64,000 bases of DNA from NCBI GenBank assembly GCA_021199655.1, contig JAJQHQ010000103.1, positions 62,001 to 126,000 of the forward strand. The letters are read 5' to 3'. The position numbers and the translations under genes were made by a program. This DNA is from Lachnospiraceae bacterium. GTDB taxonomy: Bacteria > Bacillota > Clostridia > Lachnospirales > Lachnospiraceae. Within the stretch, counting starts at the first letter, position 1, and each line of letters opens with the position of its first letter. Of this stretch, positions 16,800-25,681 are shown in pieces. A model generated the notes under the pieces. It did not search any database and was not told the origin of the DNA. It saw nothing but the letters and a program-made list of their open reading frames with translations.

Positions 16800-17639
16800 T
16801 CAGTTGTCGGTTTCGCCTTCGGCCGAATCGGCGCCGGCATCCGGCAGCTCATATCCTGCAGCGGTACTGTCCGCGCCTGTGCCGGGTTCTTTTGCGGCAG
16901 CGTCGTCTGCCCTGCTGTCGGCCGCCTCTGTGTCGGCAGAAACCGCATCCACGGCCTTACCATCCCCCATGATCTCATCCACATCCCAGTGATCCGGATC
17001 GCTGCTGTCTTCTTCTTTCGGCGCGTATTTATGAAAGATTTTGCCGAGAAAAGAAGTGCACCAGTAGGACATGGTCGCAAACCCGAACATGATCCAGAAC
17101 AGAAGGGCCCAGGTCAGCGTCGTGCTGTTGAACAGGGTGACAATAACAGCCGCCACATAGAGCAGAAACATCAGGAACGTCCTCGGAAAATCCGCGATCG
17201 CCATGATGAATGAATTCCGGAGCGAGTTTGTCACTGTATTGTCAAAGCGGGAAAGCACCGCAAAGAGATACAGGAACACCATGAACCAGATGATGCAGAC
17301 AATGATAATGATAACGGTCAGAATGCTGGCAAACACGCCTTCCATACTTCTTAAGATCATGATGTCAAGCACCAGGATCAGGCCGGAGAACAGCATGATC
17401 GCCCACAGGCCGGTTGCCTGTTTGAAATTCTGCCGGAAAGACCGGAAAAAGCTTCGGACGATATAGCCCTCTCCCCCATCATGCATTTTCAGAGTTACGT
17501 AGTTGAGAGCGGTCAGAGAAGCGCCGATCGTAAAGATCGGAATGCAGCAGATAATGAACACGATATTCAGGATCATCAGGTCCGCCACCTTCCCCAGCCC
17601 CCGCCAGAGCGGATTGTCCATGTTAAATAAAGTACTCAT
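16800..17639 (-). CDS. YesL-like (DUF624) membrane protein
   Basis: A 279-residue protein with the YesL/DUF624 plan. It starts with NPLWRGLGKVADLMILNIVF and has about five helices (about 20-42, 72-95, 102-125, 145-168, 175-195), then a charged Ala/Asp/Glu-rich cytoplasmic tail of about 70 residues that is unusual for the family. DUF624 genes often accompany ABC sugar importers; their role is unknown. I chose the ATG at 17639; a GTG at 17648 is possible and the ribosome site is weak for both. The gene is convergent with the sugar-acid locus and divergent from ileS. Confidence 0.75.
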   Translation of the reverse strand: MSTLFNMDNPLWRGLGKVADLMILNIVFIICCIPIFTIGASLTALNYVTLKMHDGGEGYIVRSFFRSFRQNFKQATGLWAIMLFSGLILVLDIMILRSMEGVFASILTVIIIIVCIIWFMVFLYLFAVLSRFDNTVTNSLRNSFIMAIADFPRTFLMFLLYVAAVIVTLFNSTTLTWALLFWIMFGFATMSYWCTSFLGKIFHKYAPKEEDSSDPDHWDVDEIMGDGKAVDAVSADTEAADSRADDAAAKEPGTGADSTAAGYELPDAGADSAEGETDN

Positions 17640-17761
17640 TCGTATCACTCTTTCTTTTTTGTAATATAAATTTCTTCGCCTGCGCGGATTATATGGGAAA
17701 CAGTATAGTCGATTTGGCCTAAAAAATCAATGAATATCGTGGATTTTTCACGATTCACAAA

Positions 17762-17791
17762 TTGACAAGCCTGTTAGGGGTGGGCTATAAT
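17762..17791 (+). promoter_or_regulatory. Strong sigma-A promoter of ileS
   Basis: TTGACA at 17762-17767, an 18-bp spacer and a perfect TATAAT at 17786-17791. The leader of about 160 nt to the ileS start contains no GGTGG T-box motif, so ileS here does not seem to be under the T-box control common for this gene in Firmicutes. Confidence 0.85.
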
Positions 17792-17960
17792 AAACAAGTG
17801 TGCCTGCCGCACGGACATTCCTGACGCTGAGCAGGGAGAGCCGGCTTTTGAAGCAGAAGTATTTCTTAATGGAACGATGCATGAGGATGTATCTGAAAAG
17901 AGATATATGGTGTGACCGGGTATGCACAGGTATGGTTTGAGGATGAGGAGGAAGCAGATC

Positions 17961-20900
17961 ATGCTGTATGATAAGGTAGAGACAAATCGGAATTATGTGG
18001 AATCCGAGAAGAAGATCGGTGAGTTCTGGAAAGAGAACGGGACATTCAAGAAAAGTATGAAGATCCGCGAGGGACAGCCGACGTATACGTTTTATGACGG
18101 ACCGCCCACTGCGAATGGAAAGCCGCATATCGGGCATGTGCTGACGCGCGTGATCAAGGATATGATCCCGCGTTACCACACAATGAATGGTGAGATGGTG
18201 CCGAGGAAGGCCGGCTGGGATACACACGGCCTGCCTGTGGAACTCGAGGTGGAGCGTTCGCTCGGTCTGGACGGAAAAGAGCAGATCGAGGAATACGGCA
18301 TGGAGCCGTTCATCGAGCACTGCAAGGAGAGTGTCTGGAAGTACAAGGGGATGTGGGAGGATTTCTCACAGACGGTCGGTTTCTGGGCGGATATGGATGA
18401 TCCGTATGTGACTTATCACGACGATTTCATTGAGTCCGAGTGGTGGGCGTTAAAAGAGATCTGGAACAAGGGGCTTCTGTATAAAGGGCACAAGATCGTG
18501 CCGTACTGCCCGCGCTGCGGGACGCCGCTTTCCAGCCATGAGGTGGCGCAGGGATATAAGGACGTCAAGGAGCGCTCGGCGATTGCGCGTTTTAAAGTAA
18601 AAAATCCGGAGAAGACCTGCTTCGCGGACGCGGCTGCGAAGGAAGCAGAAGCTGTCGGCGATCAGATTTATATCCTGGCGTGGACGACGACCCCGTGGAC
18701 ACTGCCGTCGAACGTAGCGCTGTGCGTGAACCCGCATGAGACCTATGTGGCAGTGCGGTATACAGATAAGGCCGCGGCTGATGCGCAGGAAGCAGCAGAT
18801 GGAAAAACATATATTTATATCCTCGCTCAGGCGCTGTGTGATACGGTGCTGGGAGAGGGAAATTATGAGGTGCTGGGCACCTGTGAAGGCAAAGACCTCG
18901 AGTTTACCGAATATGAGGCGCTTTACCCGGTAGAATTAAAGAAAAAAGGCTACTATGTCGTCTGCGACAATTATGTAACGATGTCCGATGGTACCGGTGT
19001 GGTTCACATCGCTCCTGCGTTTGGTGAGGACGACTACAAGGTGGGTCAAAAATATGACCTTCCATTCCTGCAGCTTGTGGACGACAACGGCATGATGACG
19101 AAGGAGACCAAATGGGCAGGACATTCCTGCATTCTGCGGAAGGATCTGGAGAATGAGCCGGGCGTGAATCTGGACGTGATCAAAGATCTGGATGAGCGCG
19201 GTCTGCTTTTCTCGGCGCCGAAGTTCGAGCACAGCTACCCGCACTGCTGGCGCTGCGACACGCCGCTGATCTATTACGCGCGCGAATCCTGGTTTATCAA
19301 GATGACTGCGGTCCGCGACGATCTGATCCGCAACAACAATACGGTGAACTGGATCCCGGAGAGCATCGGGAAGGGCCGTTTCGGCGACTGGCTGGAGAAT
19401 GTGCAGGACTGGGGCATTTCCAGGAACCGCTACTGGGGCACGCCGCTGAATATCTGGGAGTGTGAGTGCGGCCATATGCATTCGATCGGCAGTAAGGAGG
19501 AATTGTTCCGGCTGTGGAGAGAATGGAAAGGTGCTGGACATCCAGTGGATGTCCGTTTAGCACCGACCGGAGCGGAGCGGAGAGATGAAGATGATACTTC
19601 TGCTTCCGGTTCGGCGGATGCGCAGGACGGATCGGGAGACATCCCGGATGATATTGAGCTGCACCGCCCGTATATTGACGCGGTGAAGATCCGCTGTCCG
19701 AAGTGCGGCGGCACGATGCGCCGGGTACCGGAAGTGATCGACTGCTGGTTTGACTCCGGATCGATGCCGTTTGCGCAGTATCACTATCCGTTTGAGAATA
19801 AAGACTATTTTGAGGCGCATTTCCCGGCGCAGTTCATCTCGGAGGCGGTAGATCAGACAAGAGGTTGGTTCTACTCGCTGATGGCGATCTCAACGCTGCT
19901 GTTCAATAAGGCGCCGTTTGAAAACGTCATCGTCCTCGGCCATGTACAGGACGAGAACGGCCAGAAGATGAGCAAGTCCAAGGGAAATGCGGTCGATCCG
20001 TTTGACGCGCTGGAGCAGTACGGTGCGGACGCCATCCGCTGGTATTTCTATGTGAACAGCGCTCCGTGGCTGCCGAACCGTTTCCACGGCAAGGCTGTGA
20101 CGGAGGGACAGCGCAAGTTCCTTGGTACACTGTGGAACACCTACGCGTTCTATGTGCTGTATGCAAATATTGATGATTTCAACCCGATGGATTACGTGGA
20201 CGAGTTCTGTGAAGGCTACGCGCTGGAGGGCGAGAGGAATAAGGACGCTTCCGAGAAAGCGGCGCTTTACCTGAAGGCATATTATGAGGACCTGCCGGTG
20301 ATGGATAAATGGCTGCTCTCGCGGATGAACACGATGGTGAAATCCGTGGATGAGAACCTCGGCGCATACCGGATTCCGGAGGCGGGCCGAGCGCTGCAGG
20401 AGTTTGTGGACGATATGAGCAACTGGTATGTCCGCAGAAGCCGTGAACGTTTCTGGGCGAAAGGCATGGAGCAGGACAAGATCTGCGCGTACATGACGCT
20501 TTATGTGGCGCTCGTCAATACCTGCAAGGCTGCCGCCCCGATGATTCCGTTCATGACAGAAGAGATTTACCGGAATATCGTGGTGAAGATCGATCCGTCC
20601 GCACCGGAAAGCATTCATCTGTGCCTTTTCCCGGAGACTTGCGAGGAACAGATCGATCCGGAACTGGAAAAGAATATGGATGAGGTGCTGAAAGTCGTGG
20701 TGATGGGGCGTGCCTGCCGCAACGCCGCGAACTTAAAGAACCGCCAGCCGCTGGCAGCGATGTACGTAGCAACTCCAAAGGCATCCTCTGCAGCACCGTC
20801 GGATGCGGAGAACAACGCTTCAGAGGGTGATTCTGACGGGAAAGCCGCGAATGCCATGCCGCAGTATTTTATCGACATCATCCGCGACGAGCTGAATGTG

Positions 20901-21464
20901 AAGCAGGTGCAGTTCACCGACGATGTCAGCGCGTTTATCTCTTACACATTTAAGCCGCAGATGCGCACGGTCGGTCCGAAATACGGCAAGCTGCTCGGGA
21001 AGATCCGCCAGATCCTGCCGGAGCTGGATGGCAACAAAGCGATGGCCGAGCTGAAGGCGAACGGCGTCCTGAAGCTGGATATTGACGGCAATGAGGTGCT
21101 TCTGAGTGAGGAAGACCTGCTGATCGACACAGCGCAGGCAGAAGGCTTTGTCTCTGAGAGCGGCGGTGAGATCACCGTGGTACTTGACACGAAGCTGACG
21201 CCGGAGCTGATCGAGGAAGGTTTTGTCCGAGAACTCGTCAGCAAGATCCAGACGATGCGCAAGGAGGCTGGCTTCGAGGTGATGGACAGGATCCGCGTAT
21301 CGCTGACCGGCAATGCGAAGCTGACCGGCATCATGCAGGGTGCTGAACAGCAGATTCTCTCCGAGGTCATGGCTGTGGAAGCCGTCTATGACGCGACGGT
21401 CGGCTACAGTAAGGAATGGGGCATCAACGGCGAGACGGCAACGCTGGGCGTCGAGAAAATCTAA
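17961..21464 (+). CDS. ileS: Isoleucyl-tRNA synthetase with a palindrome-encoded insertion
   Basis: A 1167-residue class I synthetase that charges tRNA-Ile. The HIGH motif is at residues 56-59 (KPHIGHVL) and K669-M-S-K-S is the second signature. The editing domain and the DRWLLSR-like anticodon region are present; no zinc-binding C-terminal finger is visible, as in the eukaryote-like ileS2 type, which also fits the length. GGAGG precedes the ATG at 17961. Residues about 523-562 are an insertion: the first part (GHPVDVRLAPTGAERR) is encoded by a family C palindrome at 19530-19584, followed by an Asp/Ser/Ala-rich stretch. A second low-complexity insertion lies at about residues 935-965. Both fall in loops and the frame is open throughout. 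Confidence 0.95.
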   Translation: MLYDKVETNRNYVESEKKIGEFWKENGTFKKSMKIREGQPTYTFYDGPPTANGKPHIGHVLTRVIKDMIPRYHTMNGEMVPRKAGWDTHGLPVELEVERSLGLDGKEQIEEYGMEPFIEHCKESVWKYKGMWEDFSQTVGFWADMDDPYVTYHDDFIESEWWALKEIWNKGLLYKGHKIVPYCPRCGTPLSSHEVAQGYKDVKERSAIARFKVKNPEKTCFADAAAKEAEAVGDQIYILAWTTTPWTLPSNVALCVNPHETYVAVRYTDKAAADAQEAADGKTYIYILAQALCDTVLGEGNYEVLGTCEGKDLEFTEYEALYPVELKKKGYYVVCDNYVTMSDGTGVVHIAPAFGEDDYKVGQKYDLPFLQLVDDNGMMTKETKWAGHSCILRKDLENEPGVNLDVIKDLDERGLLFSAPKFEHSYPHCWRCDTPLIYYARESWFIKMTAVRDDLIRNNNTVNWIPESIGKGRFGDWLENVQDWGISRNRYWGTPLNIWECECGHMHSIGSKEELFRLWREWKGAGHPVDVRLAPTGAERRDEDDTSASGSADAQDGSGDIPDDIELHRPYIDAVKIRCPKCGGTMRRVPEVIDCWFDSGSMPFAQYHYPFENKDYFEAHFPAQFISEAVDQTRGWFYSLMAISTLLFNKAPFENVIVLGHVQDENGQKMSKSKGNAVDPFDALEQYGADAIRWYFYVNSAPWLPNRFHGKAVTEGQRKFLGTLWNTYAFYVLYANIDDFNPMDYVDEFCEGYALEGERNKDASEKAALYLKAYYEDLPVMDKWLLSRMNTMVKSVDENLGAYRIPEAGRALQEFVDDMSNWYVRRSRERFWAKGMEQDKICAYMTLYVALVNTCKAAAPMIPFMTEEIYRNIVVKIDPSAPESIHLCLFPETCEEQIDPELEKNMDEVLKVVVMGRACRNAANLKNRQPLAAMYVATPKASSAAPSDAENNASEGDSDGKAANAMPQYFIDIIRDELNVKQVQFTDDVSAFISYTFKPQMRTVGPKYGKLLGKIRQILPELDGNKAMAELKANGVLKLDIDGNEVLLSEEDLLIDTAQAEGFVSESGGEITVVLDTKLTPELIEEGFVRELVSKIQTMRKEAGFEVMDRIRVSLTGNAKLTGIMQGAEQQILSEVMAVEAVYDATVGYSKEWGINGETATLGVEKI
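19530..19584 (+). repeat. Family C palindrome inside ileS (C2)
   Basis: GGTGCT and AGCACC form the outer stem, GGACATCC-AGT-GGATGTCC the inner hairpin, and GACCGGAGCGGAGCGGAGA the tail. The other two copies (620-675, 62883-62936) keep the AGT loop and the tail but have different, still fully paired stems. Its length keeps the ileS frame open. Confidence 0.8.
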
Positions 21465-21511
21465 AACAATATCGCTGAATTTGCGATTTTCATATAAATT
21501 ATGGAAAAAAT

Positions 21512-21646
21512 GTAACTATTCAGGACAGTACTTCGCACTTGCTGCGAAGTACGTAAGAAAAAGTAGATTGTATGGGGAAAAGCCCCATCGCGCAGCGATT
21601 TTAAATGGGCTTTTCCCTCGTAACTGTGAAGGTACTGAACAGTTAC
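21512..21646 (+). mobile_element. Family A long element, copy upstream of glgP
   Basis: Starts GTAACTATTCAGGACAG and ends CTGAACAGTTAC. It includes GGGAAAAGCCC...GGGCTTTTCCC enclosing ATCGC-GCA-GCGAT and TTTAAAT. The flanks GAAAAAAT (21504-21511) and GAAAAGAT (21647-21654) match at 7 of 8 bases, a slightly decayed target-site duplication. A near-identical copy in the same orientation follows glgP. Confidence 0.85.
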
Positions 21647-21684
21647 GAAAAGATAACAAAAGACGGAAAAGAGAGGACTTTGTT

Positions 21685-24165
21685 ATGAACAAATTAATTG
21701 ACAAAGAAGTTTTCAAGGACCGCGTGAAGGACAACGTCCGGACGCTTTACCGTAAGACGCTGAAAGAGGCGACGCAGCAGCAGCTGTTTCAGGCGGTATC
21801 CTACGCGGTGAAGGATGAGATCATCAACAACTGGCTGGCTTCCCAGAAGCAGTTCGAGATCGATGATCCGAAGATGGTTTACTATATGTCGATGGAATTC
21901 CTGATGGGACGTGCCCTGGGCAACAACCTGATCAACCTGACCGCGTACAAAGAGGTCAAGGAAGCACTCGATGAGATGGGCTTCGACCTCAACGTGATCG
22001 AGGATCAGGAGCCGGATGCGGCACTGGGCAACGGCGGTCTTGGCCGTCTGGCGGCCTGCTTCCTGGATTCCCTGGCAAGCCTCGGCTACATGGCATACGG
22101 CTGCGGCATCCGTTATCACTACGGCATGTTCAAGCAGAAGATCGAGGACGGCTACCAGAAAGAGGTGCCGGACAACTGGCTGAAGGACGGCAACCCGTTT
22201 GAACTCCGCCGTCCGGAGTACGCGAAGATCGTCAAATTCGGCGGCTATGTGCGCGTGGAATACGATGAGAAGACCAGAAGAAATAATTTCATCCAGGAAG
22301 GATATCAGTCCGTCCGCGCGGTACCGTATGACATTCCGGTGCTGGGCTACAACAACAACCTTGTAGATACCCTGCGTGTCTGGGACGCGGAGGCGATCAC
22401 GGACTTCCAGCTGGATTCCTTTGACAAGGGCGATTACCAGAAGGCGGTAGAGCAGGAGAACCTGGCGAAGAACCTTGTAGATGTGCTTTACCCGAACGAC
22501 AACCATTACGCGGGCAAGGAGCTGCGCTTAAAGCAGCAGTATTTCTTCATCTCAGCGAGCGTACAGACCGCGGTGGAGAAATATAAGAAGAACCATAGCG
22601 ACATCCGCAAGTTCTACGAGAAGGTGACGTTCCAGCTGAACGATACGCACCCGACCGTAGCGGTAGCAGAGCTGATGCGTATCCTGCTTGATGAGGAGCA
22701 TCTGGAGTGGGAAGAGGCGTGGGATGTTACCACAAAGACCTGCGCGTATACGAACCATACGATCATGGCAGAGGCGCTGGAAAAATGGCCGATCGAGCTG
22801 TTCTCCAGACTGCTTCCGCGTATCTACCAGATCGTCGAGGAGATCAACCGCCGCTTTGTGAATGAGATTCAGGCGAAATATCCGGGCAATCAGGAGAAGA
22901 TCCGCAAGATGGCGATCATCTACGACGGACAGGTGAAGATGGCGCATCTGGCGATCGCAGCCGGCTATTCCGTCAACGGCGTGGCGCGTCTGCATACCGA
23001 GATTCTGGAAAAGCAGGAGCTGAAGGATTTCTATGAGATGATGCCGTGGAAGTTCAACAACAAGACGAACGGTATCACACAGAGACGTTTCCTGCTTCAT
23101 GCGAACCCGCTGCTCGCGGACTGGGTGACCGACCACATCGGCGACGAGTGGATCACAGATCTGCCGCAGATCGCGAAGATGAAGGTCTATGTGGACGATA
23201 AAAAGGCGCAGCAGGAGTTCATGAACATCAAGTATCAGAACAAGGTGCGTCTGGCAAAATACATCAAAGAGCACAATGGTATTGACGTAGACCCGCGTTC
23301 GATCTTCGACGTGCAGGTAAAGCGTCTGCATGAGTACAAGCGCCAGCTGCTGAACATCCTTCATGTGATGTATCTGTACAATCAGATCAAAGATCATCCG
23401 GAGATGCCGTTCTATCCGAGAACATTTATCTTCGGTGCAAAAGCGGCCGCAGGCTATCACCGCGCGAAGCTGACCATCAAGCTGATCAACAACGTGGCGG
23501 ACGTGATCAACAACGACAAGTCCATCAACGGCAAGCTGAAGGTCGTATTTATTGAGGATTACCGCGTATCGAACGGCGAGCTGATCTTCGCGGCGGCGGA
23601 TGTATCTGAGCAGATTTCCACCGCGAGCAAGGAGGCGTCCGGTACGGGCAACATGAAGTTCATGCTGAACGGCGCGCCGACACTCGGCACGATGGACGGC
23701 GCGAACGTAGAGATCGTCGAGGAGGTCGGCGAGGAGAACGCGTTCATCTTCGGCCTTACCGCGGACGAAGTCATCCGCTATGAGAACGAGGGCGGCTATC
23801 ATCCGACCGACTACTTCAACAACGATCAGGACATCCGCCGCGTGCTGATGCAGCTGATCAACGGCGAATTTTCACACAACAATCCGGAGCTGTTCCGCGA
23901 CATCTACGATTCCCTGCTGAACACCAACAGCTCGGACCGCGCGGATACCTACTTTATCCTGGCGGACTTCAAGTCCTATGCGGAAGCGCAAAGAAGAGTT
24001 GAGGAAGCATACCGCGACGAGTCCCGTTGGGCGCGGATGGCAATGATGAACATGGCCTGCAGCGGCAAGTTCACTTCCGACCGTACGATCCAGCAGTATG
24101 TCGACGAGATCTGGCACCTGGATAAGGTCGAGGTCAAGGTTGATCCGGAATCATTTGAGCAGTAG
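21685..24165 (+). CDS. glgP: Glycogen/maltodextrin phosphorylase
   Basis: An 826-residue GT35 alpha-glucan phosphorylase, normal length for the family. It releases glucose 1-phosphate from alpha-1,4-glucan ends using pyridoxal phosphate. The PLP lysine is K658 in EASGTGNMKFMLNG, and the substrate loop TNGITQRRFL is intact. The N-terminal MEFLMGRALGNNL and GNGGLGRLAACFLDS blocks are conserved. The ATG at 21685 follows GAGAGGA; the longer frame begins inside ileS and crosses a transposed element. The gene is flanked on both sides by direct copies of the family A element, and its stop codon abuts the second copy. Confidence 0.97.
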   Translation: MNKLIDKEVFKDRVKDNVRTLYRKTLKEATQQQLFQAVSYAVKDEIINNWLASQKQFEIDDPKMVYYMSMEFLMGRALGNNLINLTAYKEVKEALDEMGFDLNVIEDQEPDAALGNGGLGRLAACFLDSLASLGYMAYGCGIRYHYGMFKQKIEDGYQKEVPDNWLKDGNPFELRRPEYAKIVKFGGYVRVEYDEKTRRNNFIQEGYQSVRAVPYDIPVLGYNNNLVDTLRVWDAEAITDFQLDSFDKGDYQKAVEQENLAKNLVDVLYPNDNHYAGKELRLKQQYFFISASVQTAVEKYKKNHSDIRKFYEKVTFQLNDTHPTVAVAELMRILLDEEHLEWEEAWDVTTKTCAYTNHTIMAEALEKWPIELFSRLLPRIYQIVEEINRRFVNEIQAKYPGNQEKIRKMAIIYDGQVKMAHLAIAAGYSVNGVARLHTEILEKQELKDFYEMMPWKFNNKTNGITQRRFLLHANPLLADWVTDHIGDEWITDLPQIAKMKVYVDDKKAQQEFMNIKYQNKVRLAKYIKEHNGIDVDPRSIFDVQVKRLHEYKRQLLNILHVMYLYNQIKDHPEMPFYPRTFIFGAKAAAGYHRAKLTIKLINNVADVINNDKSINGKLKVVFIEDYRVSNGELIFAAADVSEQISTASKEASGTGNMKFMLNGAPTLGTMDGANVEIVEEVGEENAFIFGLTADEVIRYENEGGYHPTDYFNNDQDIRRVLMQLINGEFSHNNPELFRDIYDSLLNTNSSDRADTYFILADFKSYAEAQRRVEEAYRDESRWARMAMMNMACSGKFTSDRTIQQYVDEIWHLDKVEVKVDPESFEQ

Positions 24166-24299
24166 TAACTATTCAGGACAGTACCTCGCACTTGCTGCGA
24201 GGTACGTATGAAAGTATATAGCATGTGGGGAAAAGCCCCATCGCAAAGCGATTTTAAATGGGCTTTTCCCTCGTAACTGTGAAGGTACTGAACAGTTAC
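24165..24299 (+). mobile_element. Family A long element downstream of glgP, exact 8-bp target-site duplication
   Basis: A 135-bp copy with GTAACTATTCAGGACAG and CTGAACAGTTAC ends. The inner hairpin is GGGAAAAGCCC...GGGCTTTTCCC with ATCGC-AAA-GCGAT. GAGCAGTA occurs directly before (24157-24164) and after (24300-24307). It lies against the glgP stop codon. Confidence 0.9.
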
Positions 24300-24336
24300 G
24301 AGCAGTAAAACAGATAAAAGACCAATAAAAAAACAG

Positions 24337-24365
24337 ACGCACGGGGGAGACCCCGTGCGTTTTTG
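24337..24365 (+). terminator. Intrinsic terminator of glgP
   Basis: ACGCACGGGG-GAGA-CCCCGTGCGT with TTTT. The 10-bp stem is identical to that of the terminator at 34881-34910. Confidence 0.9.
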
Positions 24366-24391
24366 CAGGTACAGGTAAAACTGTTCCTTGA

Positions 24392-25255
24392 TTATACTGC
24401 TGTAGCTGTATCAGCCAGCAGCTTTTTAGCTGATAGATATTTCTCTACCGTGTAGTCCAGAGTGTCACAGGCATCCGCCAAAGAAAGTCCCTGTTTATTT
24501 ATAAGGGATTCAACGGCATTTACCAGTGTTTCAGCACTGGCTTTATTCAGTCTTCTCGTCAACCAGTCCTCCATTTTCGATACCTTCCTTTCTGCAGCTT
24601 CGTTCTGCGCGATTTCAAACCTTCGGTCGCCTGACACAGCGGCCATGAGATTCAGTACCTCTTCTACGTGATTCATGACTTCCGTAGACGGAACATAGTC
24701 ATGATTTTTTCTCATTTGTACAAAATAATCTGCTACGATGCGGAAGTCGCTCTTAAATTTGGCTACGGTTTCATCATCGAGCCAGGCGATTTCGAACACG
24801 TTTGCCTTGTAGTCGTGGATGAATTGGGCGAGCTTTTCATCCGGGGAACCGACCACACTGCAGAGGCTGCGGGATTTTTGACCCCACCGCTGGTCTGTGC
24901 CAAAGTACAGGACGAGGGTCACCACGGGGTATCGTTCTTTGCCCTGATTCAGCTCATCCCGGTATGCGGCACCGTCGTAGCCGATGACCCGCAGTGCAAT
25001 GTCCGGATCGCGTGAGGATTGATTTTCTAATCCCAGAAGACCAATGCGAACCTGTTCCTTTTTCCAATACTTTGCGACATCGCGTTCCTGACAGTGGATG
25101 ACATTGGCTGCCTTATACTGGCTGACCGCGCCGGTCACTTCTAGGTCGGCCGCGTTCACCCTGTCCTCACCGTCATAAACAAGAACATTGACGATATCGG
25201 CAAAGACATCCGGATAATCTTCCAACAGCTTTTCAGTTACATCTTTTTCTGCCAT
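24392..25255 (-). CDS. Rpn-family/PD-(D/E)XK nuclease-like transposase protein
   Basis: A 287-residue protein of the Rpn/transposase_31-like group. The nuclease core includes a Tyr-rich domain start and the G-L-E-N-Q motif (IGLLGLENQS, about residues 73-82), where E-x-Q replaces E-x-K as is common in this group. It continues through DPDIALRVIGYDG and YPVVTLVLYFG. Rpn proteins stimulate recA-independent recombination; many copies are scattered in clostridial genomes. AAGGAGG precedes the ATG. Convergent with glgP, with a terminator between them. It might act on the palindromic elements nearby, but there is no direct evidence. Confidence 0.75.
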   Translation of the reverse strand: MAEKDVTEKLLEDYPDVFADIVNVLVYDGEDRVNAADLEVTGAVSQYKAANVIHCQERDVAKYWKKEQVRIGLLGLENQSSRDPDIALRVIGYDGAAYRDELNQGKERYPVVTLVLYFGTDQRWGQKSRSLCSVVGSPDEKLAQFIHDYKANVFEIAWLDDETVAKFKSDFRIVADYFVQMRKNHDYVPSTEVMNHVEEVLNLMAAVSGDRRFEIAQNEAAERKVSKMEDWLTRRLNKASAETLVNAVESLINKQGLSLADACDTLDYTVEKYLSAKKLLADTATAV

Positions 25256-25681
25256 TCAGTTTCCTCCTTAATTTTACTACCAATGATGTAAATTGAAAAC
25301 CCTTCGGATGGAAAATTCGCATCCGTTTCTCTTTTGAATGGCTCCGGAATGATGGCTTGGCCTACGTCCATGATTTACTGCGTAAATCACGGACAAATAC
25401 CGGATGCTGACAGACTTTGGCCCTGATGAGCTGCAATGATGTTTAATTACAGAAATGAGGACATCTGACAATAAGGATAACATTATAAACCAAAAGAGTC
25501 AAGTAATAAATAAAAAACATGTAAATGTTGTGTGAATTGAAAGAGTAGCCATTTTTCCTTTCAAATGACCCTGTTCAGGGTGCAATGTTCCTTATAAAAT
25601 GTAACCATATCAGAATAATCAGAATACGTGAAGTATGTATGTGCGGGCAAAAGGGAAAGCCGCAGGGGAAGGAGGCATTGT
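25256..25681. other. Intergenic region between divergent genes
   Basis: No gene is visible. ATTATA at 25482-25487 reads TATAAT on the minus strand and is a good -10 for the Rpn-type gene, though its -35 is poor. TCCATGATTTAC-TGC-GTAAATCACGGA (25367-25393) is an 11-of-12-bp hairpin of the small palindrome type. An AT-rich stretch (25490-25560) precedes the large surface-protein gene, for which I cannot name a convincing promoter. Confidence 0.4.

Noticed and set aside
17792-17960. T-box leader for ileS
   Set aside because: No GGTGG antiterminator sequence, no specifier-loop architecture and no terminator in the 160-nt leader.
22552-23802. 416-codon minus-strand frame opposite glgP
   Set aside because: Antisense shadow of a highly conserved gene.
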